From: Gelidibacter pelagius
Lineage (GTDB): Bacteria > Bacteroidota > Bacteroidia > Flavobacteriales > Flavobacteriaceae
Reading direction: 5' to 3'
DNA length: 64,000 nt
Assembly: GCF_017581925.1 (NCBI RefSeq)
Contig: NZ_JAGEVG010000003.1
Coordinates: 186,001 to 250,000, forward strand
Position 1 is the stretch's first letter. The number at the start of each line of letters is the position of its first letter. The position numbers and the translations under genes are program-made. Below, in pieces: positions 35,311 through 46,345 of the stretch. The notes beneath the pieces are model-generated. The model had not been told where the DNA came from and made no database searches. It saw nothing but the letters and a program-made list of their open reading frames with translations.

Positions 35311-36190
35311 GTTTTTTGATACGGTTAAAATCTTCTTCAGAATGAAAAGGAATGCTTATGGTCCCTTTTCCGTTCTTACTCACTTTAACGTCTATTTTGT
35401 GGCCAAAGTATTCTGAAAACTCCTTTACCCCATTTTTAACAAAGGTAGGTAGTTCTGGTTTTTCAGAAACTTTTGTTTCGCTTTTGTTGTGATAGTTCTT
35501 TACCAAAGCTTCCGTGTCTCTAACTGATAGTTTATTGGAAAGTATTTTTTCGTAAATATCGAGCTGATTGGATTGGTCCTCTATATTGATGATGGCACGT
35601 CCATGTCCCATAGAAATAAATCCGTCACGCATGCCCGTTTGAATGATAGGATCCAGTTTTAATAGACGGAGATAGTTGGCTATGGTCGATCGTTTTTTAC
35701 CCACACGCTCGCTCATTTGCTCTTGGGTCAATTGGATTTCATCAATCAGCCGTTGGTAAGACAAGGCGATTTCGATAGGATCTAAATCTTGACGTTGGAT
35801 ATTTTCGACCAAAGCCATTTCCAAGGATTCTTGGTCGTTGGCAATTCTGATATATGCTGGAATGGTTGGCAACCCAATAAGTTTGGAAGCTCTAAATCGG
35901 CGTTCTCCTGAGACTAGTTGATATTTGTTGAAATCAAGCTTTCTAACAGTAATGGGTTGAATAACTCCCAGTTCCTTGATGGAGGATGCTAGTTCTCTAA
36001 GCGTTTCTTCGTTAAAATTGGTTCGTGGTTGAAAGGGGTTGATTTCAATGGCCTCCAATTCTAACTCCACAATATTACCGATGACTTTATCGGCATTTTT
36101 ATCCTGAACCGATTTAATATCGTTTGATGGATCTTTTAAAAGTGCTGATAACCCTCTTCCTAAAGCTTGTTTTTTTGTTGCCTTCGCCAT
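35291..36190 (-). CDS. parB: ParB chromosome-partitioning protein
   Basis: The 299-residue CTPase/DNA-clamp protein binds parS and works with ParA in origin segregation. The N-terminal LGRGLSALLKD peptide stimulates ParA ATPase. IEINPFQPRTNFNEETLREL and YQLVSGERRFRASKLIGLPT contain the conserved box of the ParB/Srx fold (GERRFRA, CTP binding). The HTH is LTQEQMSERVGKKRSTIANY, and the C-terminal domain after residue ~210 dimerises. Its ATG overlaps the parA stop by one base. No canonical parS site was found in the window. Confidence 0.96.
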   Translation of the reverse strand: MAKATKKQALGRGLSALLKDPSNDIKSVQDKNADKVIGNIVELELEAIEINPFQPRTNFNEETLRELASSIKELGVIQPITVRKLDFNKYQLVSGERRFRASKLIGLPTIPAYIRIANDQESLEMALVENIQRQDLDPIEIALSYQRLIDEIQLTQEQMSERVGKKRSTIANYLRLLKLDPIIQTGMRDGFISMGHGRAIINIEDQSNQLDIYEKILSNKLSVRDTEALVKNYHNKSETKVSEKPELPTFVKNGVKEFSEYFGHKIDVKVSKNGKGTISIPFHSEEDFNRIKKLVQSAK

Positions 36191-36954
36191 TAATCGTTCT
36201 TTTTAATAATTTCTTTTGCTAAACTTAAATAATTGGTGGCACCTTTACTACTCACATCATAATTGATAATGCTTTCTCCAAAGCTTGGTGCTTCTCCCAG
36301 CCGTACGTTACGCTGAATGATCGTATCAAAAACCATATCACTAAAATGCTTCTGCACCTCTTCAACAACTTGGTTTGACAAACGAAGTCGGGCGTCATAC
36401 ATGGTCAACAACATGCCTTCGATATCCAAATCTGGATTATGGATGCGTTGTACACTTTTAATGGTATTCAACAATTTGCCCAATCCTTCCAACGCAAAAT
36501 ATTCACATTGTATTGGAATGATGACCGAGTCTGCAGCAGTAAGCGCATTTAAAGTCAAAAGTCCCAAAGATGGGGCGCAGTCAATCAAAATATAATCGTA
36601 TTGGTCCTTCAGGTGGTGAATGGCTTTTTTGAGCATGTACTCACGTTCTTCTTTGTCCACCAGTTCAATTTCAATGGCCACCAAATCAATGTGGGCAGGA
36701 ATGATATCCACATGTGGTGCAGTTGTAGGAATGATGCACTGTTCTGCTTTTGCAGAATGTTCAATAAGTTGATAGGAACCAACTTCTACGCTATCTACAT
36801 CAATGCCCAGGCCAGATGACGCATTGGCTTGCGGATCGGCATCTATCAATAATACTTTTTTCTCTAAAGCGCCCAAGGAAGCAGCTAAGTTTACTGATGT
36901 TGTTGTTTTACCAACACCTCCTTTTTGATTGGCTATTGCAATGATTTTACCCAT
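36190..36954 (-). CDS. parA: ParA/Soj chromosome-partitioning ATPase
   Basis: The 254-residue ATPase forms a nucleoid-bound gradient that moves ParB-parS complexes. The deviant Walker A motif KGGVGKTTTSVNLAASLGAL lies near residues 11-30 with both Lys residues, Walker A' is LLIDADPQANASSGLG near 37-52, and Walker B is YILIDCAPSLGLLTLNAL near 120-137. It heads the parA-parB-DUF5683 operon. The full length and all motifs suggest a normal chromosomal Soj. Confidence 0.97.
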   Translation of the reverse strand: MGKIIAIANQKGGVGKTTTSVNLAASLGALEKKVLLIDADPQANASSGLGIDVDSVEVGSYQLIEHSAKAEQCIIPTTAPHVDIIPAHIDLVAIEIELVDKEEREYMLKKAIHHLKDQYDYILIDCAPSLGLLTLNALTAADSVIIPIQCEYFALEGLGKLLNTIKSVQRIHNPDLDIEGMLLTMYDARLRLSNQVVEEVQKHFSDMVFDTIIQRNVRLGEAPSFGESIINYDVSSKGATNYLSLAKEIIKKND

Positions 36955-37146
36955 TAAATCTTCTGGTTTTAGTCGCTGTAAAAATACAATTATTTGTGGG
37001 TTTAAAAAATGTTACTTGTTAACAAATGGTTTGGGCTGATATGATGGGAAGTAATGGGATTATTGGATGTTAACGGACCTTTGATGATGTCATTGTATGG
37101 AATTTCAGATGTCTATTTACGGAATTAAATGACCCTTGAACAAACA

Positions 37147-37174
37147 AAAAGCAGCTTCAATTGAAACTGCTTTT
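37147..37174 (-). terminator. Intrinsic terminator of the M16 protease gene
   Basis: AAAAGCAG-C-TTCAA and TTGAA-A-CTGCTTTT form a near-perfect inverted repeat. The minus strand continues into CTTTTTGTTTG. Confidence 0.88.
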
Positions 37175-37196
37175 AATAGGACTAAATTTTTGTGGT

Positions 37197-40052
37197 TTAT
37201 TTTTCTGGATTCTGGATCCCAATAATATAGCCTTGTGTTAAATATTTTTTTGCCACATTATGAAGATCTTCTTTGGTTAAATTGGCCACGGTGTTTTCAA
37301 ATTCCAACATCTTCTTAGCCTCCATTCCCTGATAGTCGGCATTTCTTAGTGTTCTTAACCAAAAGCGATTGTCTTTTAAATTCTCCTTATAATCTAAAAG
37401 TTGCGCTTCTTTTATCTTTGTCATATCTTCATCTGTAGGACCTTCTTTAACCAGTTTATCAACTTCAGCTAAGGTTGCAGCGGTAAGTTTTTCAACATTT
37501 TCTGGTCCACATGGGAAGCTGATGTTAAAACTGTACCACTCATAAGGTATTTTGTTGATGTTTCCACGTGCGCCAACACCGTAGACGCCACCTTCTTCCT
37601 CCCTGAGTTTTTCAATGAGCTTGATGGATAACACTTCGCCTAAGCTTTTTAGGGCATGGTCCTCCTTTTCAGAATATTCTGTTGGGCCGTGATAGGTCAT
37701 GCGTACCATACTTTTTGGATCTTTTCCTATTTCTACAATCTTTTCATGCTGTCCAGTCAATGGCCTGAAATCATCTACCTTATACATTGCTTTCGATTGT
37801 GTGGCGGGTAAGCTCGCTAAATATTTCTCACTGTATTCTATAAGCTTCTTTTCATCGATGTTGCCGACAAAGTAGAAGTGAAAATTGCCAGCATCGGCAA
37901 AACGTTCCTGATATTTTTTGTAAGCCAAGTCGTAATCTGCATTTTCCATATCTTCAGGAGTAGGAAAGCCGATATATCTTGGGTTGTCGCCATACATGAA
38001 TTTGCCCATTTCTACTTGGAAAAAAAATTGCGGACTTGACATCATGTTGGACATAAATGCCTTTTGTTTTTCCTTATAAGAATTGTAGGCGTCTTTATCT
38101 TTGTTCAATGCCGTAAAATATAAATGGGTCAACTGAAACAATGCTTCCAAATCTTTAGGTGACGCATTTCCTGAAAAGCCTTCATTATAAGCACCAATAC
38201 TTGGTCTTACATTGACCATTTTACCCGAAAGGATTTTGGACATTTCATTTTTGTCAAAATTATTTACCCCAGCCTCGCCCAAGCCGCCATTGGCAAAACT
38301 TGTAGCTTTATAGTCTTCATCAGAATATAAAGACGTGCCGCCATAACTGAAGGCATCAAACAATATTTCGTCGTTTTTGAAATCGGTGATTTTGTAGGTC
38401 ACCGTCGCGCCATTGCCCAAAATCAAAGTGGTGGTTCCTAAAGCTTCATCTTTTTTGTAATCTGTAATTTGTCCAGCTGGAGGCACATCGGTCATCAATG
38501 CAGCCGCCACTTCCTTGTCTTCGTAAGGCGTTAATTCCGTATTTTTGATGTTGTCCAAAACGCCCTGCACTTCAGCTTCTGTTACTTTAGCAATACCTTC
38601 TTTTTCTGGACCTGTCAGAATGATCACGCGATTATCTTCTTTAATATAATTGGCAATTAATGAATTGACATCGTCCAAAGTAATGTCTGGCATGTGTTCC
38701 TTTTGGAAGGTGTATTCCCATGCAATACCGGGAACAGGCTTTTGTTCCAAGAAATTGTTTACAAGTTGGCTGATAATTTGTGCTGATTCCGTTTTGTCTC
38801 TGTCTTTGTATCCCTTTTCCAATCGGGCGAGAATGTCCTTTTTAGCACGTTCCAATTCGCCTTCAAAAAATCCGAACTGTTTGACACGCTCATTTTCCTC
38901 CAACAATGTCTTGAGAGCGTTCAGTTGTCCTGTTTCACTGGTCATGGCAAACGATTGATAGGCTTCCTTTGTTCGGGCATAAGTGCCCCCATGATAACTA
39001 AATCCAAAAACAAAAGGCGGATTTGGACTGTTTCTCAATTCGTCCAATCGGTTGTTCAGCATTTGTCCAAACAGTGATTCCACCATAGCGTGCTTATAAT
39101 CAGCGATAATAAGATCAGGGGTTGCACTGTCATAATCCTTGAACAGAACTTGGACTTGCGAAAAGGAGGCTTCTTTATCAGTTTCGACGGCGATAAAGGT
39201 TTCCTTGTGGTTTGGCATGTCATAAATGGCACGCTCTCTCGGGTTTTTTGCAGCTGGGATTTTTCCGAAATGGGATTTTATTTTTTCTTCTAAAGTTTTG
39301 ACGTCCAAATCGCCAACGGCAATAACGGCCATTAAATCTGGTCTGTACCAGTCTTTGTAAAACCGTTTTAGACTTTCATAATCAAAAGTTTCAAGATTTT
39401 CTTTGGTGCCAATCGGCAATCTATCGGCATATTTGGATCCGTAAAGTAATTTTGGTAAATAATTTTGTCGCATCCGCTCATCCGCACCTTTTCCTAGGCG
39501 GTATTCTTCTAATACGACACCGCGTTCATTGTCAATTTCCTCATGGGTCAAAAGGGCATTGTGCGCCCAGTCTTCAATTATCTGAAATCCTTTTTCCAGT
39601 TTTTCAGGATCATCACTTGGAATAGGAAGAATGTAAACGGTTTCATCAAAACTTGTGTAAGCGTTTAAATGTGCACCAAATTTCACACCTATACTTTGCA
39701 GATAGCTGACCAATTCATTTTTTTCAAAATTTTTGGTGCCGTTAAAATTCATGTGTTCCATAAAATGTGCAAGCCCCAGTTGATCTTCATCCTCTAAAAT
39801 TGAACCAGCGTTGACTACAAGACGCAGTTCTACTTTGTTTTCGGGTTTCCCATTGTTTTTAATATAATAGGTAAGACCGTTGTCCAATTTACCCATTTTG
39901 ACTTCTGGGTTAAAAGGAATGTTTTCGGTAGCAGTGGTCTTGGTAGCAGGTGTCTTTTGCTTGACCGCATTGATTTGTTGGGCAAAACCCGTGGCGACAG
40001 TCATCAAAGAGACTGACATCACAAGGCTTGCGAGTTTGAGGGATTTTAGCAT
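37197..40052 (-). CDS. Secreted M16 family zinc peptidase (full-length, four-domain)
   Basis: The 951-residue protein has a signal peptide (MTVATGFAQQINAV). The inverted zinc motif is LAHFMEHMNFNGTKNF (HxxEH near residue 92-96) with the third ligand Glu in IDNERGVVLEEYR near 170. The pattern then repeats as non-catalytic M16 domains, as in pitrilysin-type two-half enzymes (TEYSEKEDHALKSLGEVLSI and REEEGGVYGVGARGNINKIP in the last domain with the conserved substrate-binding Arg/Tyr). It should be periplasmic and degrade peptides or small proteins. A paralogue on the other strand lies about 1.2 kb away. Confidence 0.93.
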   Translation of the reverse strand: MLKSLKLASLVMSVSLMTVATGFAQQINAVKQKTPATKTTATENIPFNPEVKMGKLDNGLTYYIKNNGKPENKVELRLVVNAGSILEDEDQLGLAHFMEHMNFNGTKNFEKNELVSYLQSIGVKFGAHLNAYTSFDETVYILPIPSDDPEKLEKGFQIIEDWAHNALLTHEEIDNERGVVLEEYRLGKGADERMRQNYLPKLLYGSKYADRLPIGTKENLETFDYESLKRFYKDWYRPDLMAVIAVGDLDVKTLEEKIKSHFGKIPAAKNPRERAIYDMPNHKETFIAVETDKEASFSQVQVLFKDYDSATPDLIIADYKHAMVESLFGQMLNNRLDELRNSPNPPFVFGFSYHGGTYARTKEAYQSFAMTSETGQLNALKTLLEENERVKQFGFFEGELERAKKDILARLEKGYKDRDKTESAQIISQLVNNFLEQKPVPGIAWEYTFQKEHMPDITLDDVNSLIANYIKEDNRVIILTGPEKEGIAKVTEAEVQGVLDNIKNTELTPYEDKEVAAALMTDVPPAGQITDYKKDEALGTTTLILGNGATVTYKITDFKNDEILFDAFSYGGTSLYSDEDYKATSFANGGLGEAGVNNFDKNEMSKILSGKMVNVRPSIGAYNEGFSGNASPKDLEALFQLTHLYFTALNKDKDAYNSYKEKQKAFMSNMMSSPQFFFQVEMGKFMYGDNPRYIGFPTPEDMENADYDLAYKKYQERFADAGNFHFYFVGNIDEKKLIEYSEKYLASLPATQSKAMYKVDDFRPLTGQHEKIVEIGKDPKSMVRMTYHGPTEYSEKEDHALKSLGEVLSIKLIEKLREEEGGVYGVGARGNINKIPYEWYSFNISFPCGPENVEKLTAATLAEVDKLVKEGPTDEDMTKIKEAQLLDYKENLKDNRFWLRTLRNADYQGMEAKKMLEFENTVANLTKEDLHNVAKKYLTQGYIIGIQNPEK

Positions 40053-40142
40053 AACATTGAATGGTTTAAATTAATTTGTATTTATCTGAGTTAAATATAA
40101 CTAAATTTTTAGTTCATAAAACCAGAGTTTATAATAAACCTC

Positions 40143-41027
40143 TTATTTATTTGATTTTTTAGCTCTAATCATCGCTTCCAACTGGTCCCACATTTCTTCC
40201 GGAATTGCTTCCAATAGGTTAAACTGTCCTGCACCTTTTAGCCATTCGCCACCATCAATAGTAATCACTTCTCCGTTGACATAGGCAGAAAAATCAGAGA
40301 CTAAATAGGCAGCGAGATTCGCCAATTCCTGATGCTCACCCACACGATTTAGGGGTACTTTTTTAGCCATGTCAAACTTGTCTTTCAAATCACCTGGCAA
40401 GAGCCGGTCCCAAGCCCCTTTTGTAGGGAACGGTCCCGGAGCAATGGCGTTAAAGCGCATTCCGTATTTTGCCCATTCCACAGCAAGACTGCGGGTCATG
40501 GCCAACACACCAGCTTTGGCTGTAGCACTTGGTACCACATAAGCGGATCCTGTCCAGGCGTAAGTAGTCACAATATTGAGGACGGAAGTATTGGTTTGCT
40601 TCGTGTCAATCCAATGTTTTCCAAATGCCAAGGTGCAATTTTTGGTGCCTTTTAATACAATATCTATAATGGTATCAAATGCATTGGCGGAAAGGCGCTC
40701 AGTAGGAGAGATGAAGTTTCCGGCTGCATTATTTAACAAAACATCTACTTTCCCAAATTTTTTGATTGCCCCTTTCAACATGGCTTCTACCTCGTCATAA
40801 TTGCGGACATCACATTGCAATGGCAGACAGATACCGTTGGTTTCTTTTTCAAGTTCCTCAGCAGTAGTTTTTAATTTATCAAGATTACGCGAGGTAATCG
40901 CAACATTGGCGCCCAATTCTAAAAAATATTTTGACATGGCTTTACCCAATCCGCTACCCCCACCGGTAACTACTATTGTTTTTCCTTTTAAAGCATCATC
41001 TCTGAGCATTTTTTGTGTATAAGTCAT
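40143..41027 (-). CDS. SDR family oxidoreductase, 2,4-dienoyl-CoA reductase-like (DECR type)
   Basis: The 294-residue protein has TGGGSGLGKAM (NADP-binding GxxxGxG) near residues 21-31, LLNNAAGNF near 95, and then the block VTTYAWTGSAYVVPSATAKA followed by AVEWAKYGMRFNAIAPGPFP and TKGAWDRL. This block matches mitochondrial DECR1 (Tyr, Ser and Lys of TTIYAxTGxGFVVPSAxAKAG), in which the usual YxxxK Tyr is displaced. DECR reduces 2,4-dienoyl-CoA during beta-oxidation of unsaturated fatty acids. It sits alone between two M16 proteases. The acyl-CoA dehydrogenase at 58 kb is in the same pathway class. Confidence 0.88.
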   Translation of the reverse strand: MTYTQKMLRDDALKGKTIVVTGGGSGLGKAMSKYFLELGANVAITSRNLDKLKTTAEELEKETNGICLPLQCDVRNYDEVEAMLKGAIKKFGKVDVLLNNAAGNFISPTERLSANAFDTIIDIVLKGTKNCTLAFGKHWIDTKQTNTSVLNIVTTYAWTGSAYVVPSATAKAGVLAMTRSLAVEWAKYGMRFNAIAPGPFPTKGAWDRLLPGDLKDKFDMAKKVPLNRVGEHQELANLAAYLVSDFSAYVNGEVITIDGGEWLKGAGQFNLLEAIPEEMWDQLEAMIRAKKSNK

Positions 41028-41099
41028 TTTTTATATTTTATTAAGTGAATTTAAAAATACGGATAATATATTATGAATTCCATTCTGGAAAGTCAAATT

Positions 41100-41129
41100 A
41101 TTCCCACCAGTGGGTTTTAATACTCCGAG
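41100..41129. repeat. Dispersed CCCACCnnTGGGTTTTA element (copy 1)
   Basis: ATTCCCACCAGTGGGTTTTA at 41100-41119, followed by ATACTCCGAGG, closely matches ATTCCCACCTATGGGTTTTA at 58168-58187. Both contain the small hairpin CCCA-CC-TGGG and lie in intergenic DNA. Confidence 0.65.
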
Positions 41130-41229
41130 GTCCTTGTTCCTTAAAAGCGTAGAAGCTATTGGCTTGGAGATTGGAAAAATTTATGGGATTTTTTTTATAC
41201 CTTTAAACTGAATCAATTATCCATTAACT

Positions 41230-43998
41230 ATGAAAAATCACACCCATTTATTCAGAATTGCATTTGCAATGCTGCTGTGTCTTTCACTATCCCTCTCTGC
41301 GGAAGCACAAATCAAAAAAGTTGCAAGTGTAGAAGGAATTACGGAATACAGATTGGACAATGGTCTAAAAGTCCTTTTGTTTCCTGACAATTCCGCACAA
41401 ACTATCACTGTCAACATTACCTATATGGTAGGCTCCCGTCATGAAGGATACGGCGAAAAAGGCATGGCCCATTTGCTGGAACATATGGTGTTTAAAGGCA
41501 CACCAAATCATCCAAATATTCCAGAAGAGCTGTCCGCTCGCGGCGCAAGACCAAATGGTACTACGTGGTACGACCGAACCAATTACTTTGAAACCTTCAA
41601 TGCCACCGATGAAAATTTAGATTGGGCCTTAGATTTGGAGTCGGACAGAATGGTCAATTCCTATATCGCAAAAGAAGATTTGGAGTCGGAGTTTTCAGTG
41701 GTGCGTAATGAATTTGAAAGCGGTGAAAATTCGCCATCACGAGTGTTGATGCAAGGCGTTGCAAGTGCTGCTTATTTATGGCATAATTACGGACAATCTA
41801 CCATTGGTAACAAGTCGGATATTGAGCGTGTACCAATTGAGAACTTACAAGCCTTTTACAAAAAATATTACCGTCCGGATAATGCCATATTAATGATTAC
41901 CGGAAAATTTGATACCGAAAAAACTTTGGCGTTAGTTGAAAAAAAGTTCGGACCAATTAAAAATCCAGATGTTGAATTAAAAGATATCCCGACCATTGAG
42001 CCAGCACAGGATGGCGAAAAACGGGTGACTTTAAATCGGGTGGGCGATTTGCAAATAGTGTCCGCACTTTATCATGTGCCTGCAGGTTCGCATGAAGATG
42101 CTGCGGCATTGGCCATTGCTGAGCAAGTTTTGACTGATGAGCCTTCCGGCAGATTGTATAAAGCTTTAATTGATACTCAAAAAGCATCTGGGATCTGGTC
42201 TTTTACACCATTTACAAAAGAGCCTTCTTTCTTTTATATGAACGTTGATGTGCCTTCAGATAAATCTTTAGCTGAAGCCGAAACAATTTTCTTGACTACT
42301 TTGGATAAGTTGGCAGATCATCCGATAACGGAGGCTGAATTAAATCGAGCGAAGGCGAATATGTTGAAGCAGATGGATCAAATTTTTAGAAACTCCTCTT
42401 ATTTGGGAACTTATATGAGCGAATTTATTGGAGCGGGCGACTGGCGATTGGCGTTCATCTTTAGAGATCGTATTGAAGAAATGACGGTTGATAAAGTTAA
42501 TGAGGCCATCAAAACATATTTTATTCCTACAAACAGAACTGTCGGAAATTTTATCCCAACAAAAAATCCAATACGTGTTGGTATTCCACATACAGAAAAC
42601 GTTGAAGACTTAGTTGCCAATTATAAAGGTAGGGAAGCATTGGATGCTGGCGAAGCCTTTGATGTATCTTATGAAAATATTCAAAATACCTTGCAGACCG
42701 GAACGTTGGCAAGTAGCAATATTGAATATGGATTGATCAAAAAAGACAATCGTGGTAAAACCGTCAATCTCACGTTCTCTTTACGTACAGGGAACGTTGA
42801 TCAGTTGATGAATAAAGGGCTCGCTGCAAGATATACAGCGCAAATGCTGAACAAAGGCACTAAAACAAAATCCAGACAAGATATTGAGGACAAGCTGAGC
42901 GCCTTAAAATCGTCTGTATATTTTAGTGGATCCAACGGTCGTGTTACAGCATCGGTCAATAGTACGGAGGAAAACTTAATGGAAACTTTGGCATTGATGA
43001 CAGATATGTTGAAAAACCCCGTATTTGACGCCACGGAGTTGGAAAAACTGAAAACTCAAGACTTGGCCAGCCTGGAAGAGCGCAAATCAGAACCACAATC
43101 TGTAGTTTCGAGACAAATAGGTTTATTGAACAACCGTTATGAAAAGGGACATCCTTTATATAGTATGACTTTAGATGAGGAAATTGCTGCAATAAAAGCA
43201 GTGAATGTAGCTGATTTAAAAGCCTATTACAAAGGTTTTTATGGAGTCAACAAAAGCACTTCTGTAGTGGCTATTGGCAATATGGATGAAGAAGCGGTAA
43301 AGACCTATTTCGATAAAACCTATGCCGATTTCAAATCGGATAAACCTTATACGGAAATCAGTAATAAGTTTCAAAACAGTAAGCCAGCAAATGAAAAAAT
43401 TCTCACCCCAGACAAGAAAAATGCCTTCACTTTAGGTGTTTTGTCTTTTGAAGGAAGCGAATATAACGATGACTATGCTGCGTTACAAGTGGCAGGAGAG
43501 ATTTTTGGAGGTGGTTTTTTAAATTCTCGTATTGCAGGTCGATTACGTCAAAAAGACGGTGTGAGTTATGGTGCAGGCGGCAATGTGCAAGTGGATAATA
43601 ATAAGGATGATAAAAACTCGTCCATGTACATTTATGCCATTTATGCTCCAGAAAATGCAGCAAAGGTGCAGCAAGGTTTTAGAGAGGAAATTGCACGCTA
43701 TATCACTGACGGTATTACGGAAGAAGAACTTAAGAATGCTGTCAATGGTTGGGTACAAGAGCAGAATGTATCGAGAGCCAAGGATAATGAATTGGCGAGA
43801 GTCATCAGCAACAATTTGTATTTGGACAGAGATATGATGTTCCAGGAGAATGTTGAAAAACAAGTCAAAAAATTAACCGTTGAAGATGTCAATAAAGCCA
43901 TTAAGAAGTACTTTAAGGATTACGAAAACTGGACGGTAGTGAATGGTGGCGATTTTGATAATTTTGAAATTAAGCAAGAGGATAAAAAAGTAGATTAA
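41230..43998 (+). CDS. Secreted M16 family zinc peptidase (second paralogue)
   Basis: The 922-residue protein has a signal peptide (LSLSLSAEAQIKK) and the zinc motif MAHLLEHMVFKGTPNH (HxxEH near 76-80), with the third ligand Glu in VVRNEFESGENSP near 156. Two M16 units are present, each with catalytic-like and peptidase-associated domains; the second starts near residue 480 (NTLQTGTLASSNIEYGLIKK). Near 765 come GEIFGGGFLNSRIAGRLRQK and DGVSYGAGG, the conserved C-terminal binding region. Shared architecture with the gene at 37-40 kb suggests an old duplication. It ends at a strong terminator. Confidence 0.94.
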   Translation: MKNHTHLFRIAFAMLLCLSLSLSAEAQIKKVASVEGITEYRLDNGLKVLLFPDNSAQTITVNITYMVGSRHEGYGEKGMAHLLEHMVFKGTPNHPNIPEELSARGARPNGTTWYDRTNYFETFNATDENLDWALDLESDRMVNSYIAKEDLESEFSVVRNEFESGENSPSRVLMQGVASAAYLWHNYGQSTIGNKSDIERVPIENLQAFYKKYYRPDNAILMITGKFDTEKTLALVEKKFGPIKNPDVELKDIPTIEPAQDGEKRVTLNRVGDLQIVSALYHVPAGSHEDAAALAIAEQVLTDEPSGRLYKALIDTQKASGIWSFTPFTKEPSFFYMNVDVPSDKSLAEAETIFLTTLDKLADHPITEAELNRAKANMLKQMDQIFRNSSYLGTYMSEFIGAGDWRLAFIFRDRIEEMTVDKVNEAIKTYFIPTNRTVGNFIPTKNPIRVGIPHTENVEDLVANYKGREALDAGEAFDVSYENIQNTLQTGTLASSNIEYGLIKKDNRGKTVNLTFSLRTGNVDQLMNKGLAARYTAQMLNKGTKTKSRQDIEDKLSALKSSVYFSGSNGRVTASVNSTEENLMETLALMTDMLKNPVFDATELEKLKTQDLASLEERKSEPQSVVSRQIGLLNNRYEKGHPLYSMTLDEEIAAIKAVNVADLKAYYKGFYGVNKSTSVVAIGNMDEEAVKTYFDKTYADFKSDKPYTEISNKFQNSKPANEKILTPDKKNAFTLGVLSFEGSEYNDDYAALQVAGEIFGGGFLNSRIAGRLRQKDGVSYGAGGNVQVDNNKDDKNSSMYIYAIYAPENAAKVQQGFREEIARYITDGITEEELKNAVNGWVQEQNVSRAKDNELARVISNNLYLDRDMMFQENVEKQVKKLTVEDVNKAIKKYFKDYENWTVVNGGDFDNFEIKQEDKKVD

Positions 43999-44020
43999 TA
44001 AAATTGTAACAAACATAATC

Positions 44021-44060
44021 ACCTGCTTCAACTGTTTTGCGCTTGGAGCAGGTTTTTTTA
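44021..44060 (+). terminator. Intrinsic terminator of the second M16 gene
   Basis: CCTGCTTCAA pairs with TTGGAGCAGG around a short loop and is followed by a T-run (44053-44059). Confidence 0.88.
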
Positions 44061-44063
44061 GTG

Positions 44064-44300
44064 AAACCCAAAACTCAAAAGTGAAGCGCATTGGGTTTTG
44101 ATGGTTGAACTAATCCCGCTTCAGGGCGGGATGAAACCCAAAACTCAAAAGCGAAGCGCATTGGGTTTTGCCGGTTGTCCCGATAGTTCTATCGGGATAA
44201 TCCCGCATTTGGGCGGGATCCGGAACCCCTGTCAGCCGACAGGCAGGCAAAACTCAAAAGTGAAGTGCATTGGATTTTGCTGGCTGTCCCGATATCTAAT
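44064..44300. repeat. Cluster of palindromic (REP-like) units downstream of the M16 gene
   Basis: Two near-identical 37-bp units (44064-44100, 44134-44170) begin AAACCCAAAACTCAAAAG and end CGCATTGGGTTTTG. A third, shorter and more degenerate copy lies at 44248-44279. Between them lie hairpins ATCCCGC-GCGGGAT (44113-44132 and 44200-44219), TCCCGATAG-CTATCGGGA (44178-44197) and CCTGTC-GACAGG (44228-44243). A 69-codon frame through the cluster (44098-44307) only translates the repeats. The rest of the 43999-44595 interval has no credible gene. Confidence 0.8.
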
Positions 44301-44567
44301 GGGATAATCTCTGCGGATGGTTATGGGATTAGCGGGATATATCTTTTACCTTCCAGCATTGGCTAGTGGCACAAATCTTATTTCTGAATTGGTAGAATGC
44401 TTCCATTCGACACCTCGAGGGTCTGCACTGAAGATATTTATTATTTTATTTTAAAATCGTAAACTCTTACAAGTGGTTGCACATGAATGCCTTAAGTGAC
44501 TTAATAGATGATTGTTTGCCCTGATAAATAACTAAAATTAGATGCTCTAATAACTATTTAAATTTTG

Positions 44568-44575
44568 TAAATTTG
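44568..44575 (+). promoter_or_regulatory. Candidate -7 box for pyrG
   Basis: TAAATTTG fits TAnnTTTG, 20 bases before the pyrG ATG, implying a short leader of about 15 nucleotides. Confidence 0.5.
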
Positions 44576-44586
44576 CCTGCGTTTAA

Positions 44587-46236
<1,650 letters not shown>

Positions 46237-46345
46237 ATTTGGTTGCATTTTTGTGTTATCCAATCTTATCAAAAACAGAATTAATTACCAACTTAAAAAA
46301 GACCTTAAAAGTTATTGTAACATGTCAGGTCTGAACATCACATAA

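Noticed and set aside
44098-44307. 69-codon open frame on the plus strand
   Set aside because: It only translates the 37-bp repeat units and contains duplicated peptide because of them.
44370-44430. tRNA-like words (GGTAGAATGC, CATTCGACACC) downstream of the M16 gene
   Set aside because: No acceptor stem, anticodon stem or T-loop in the right order could be built.
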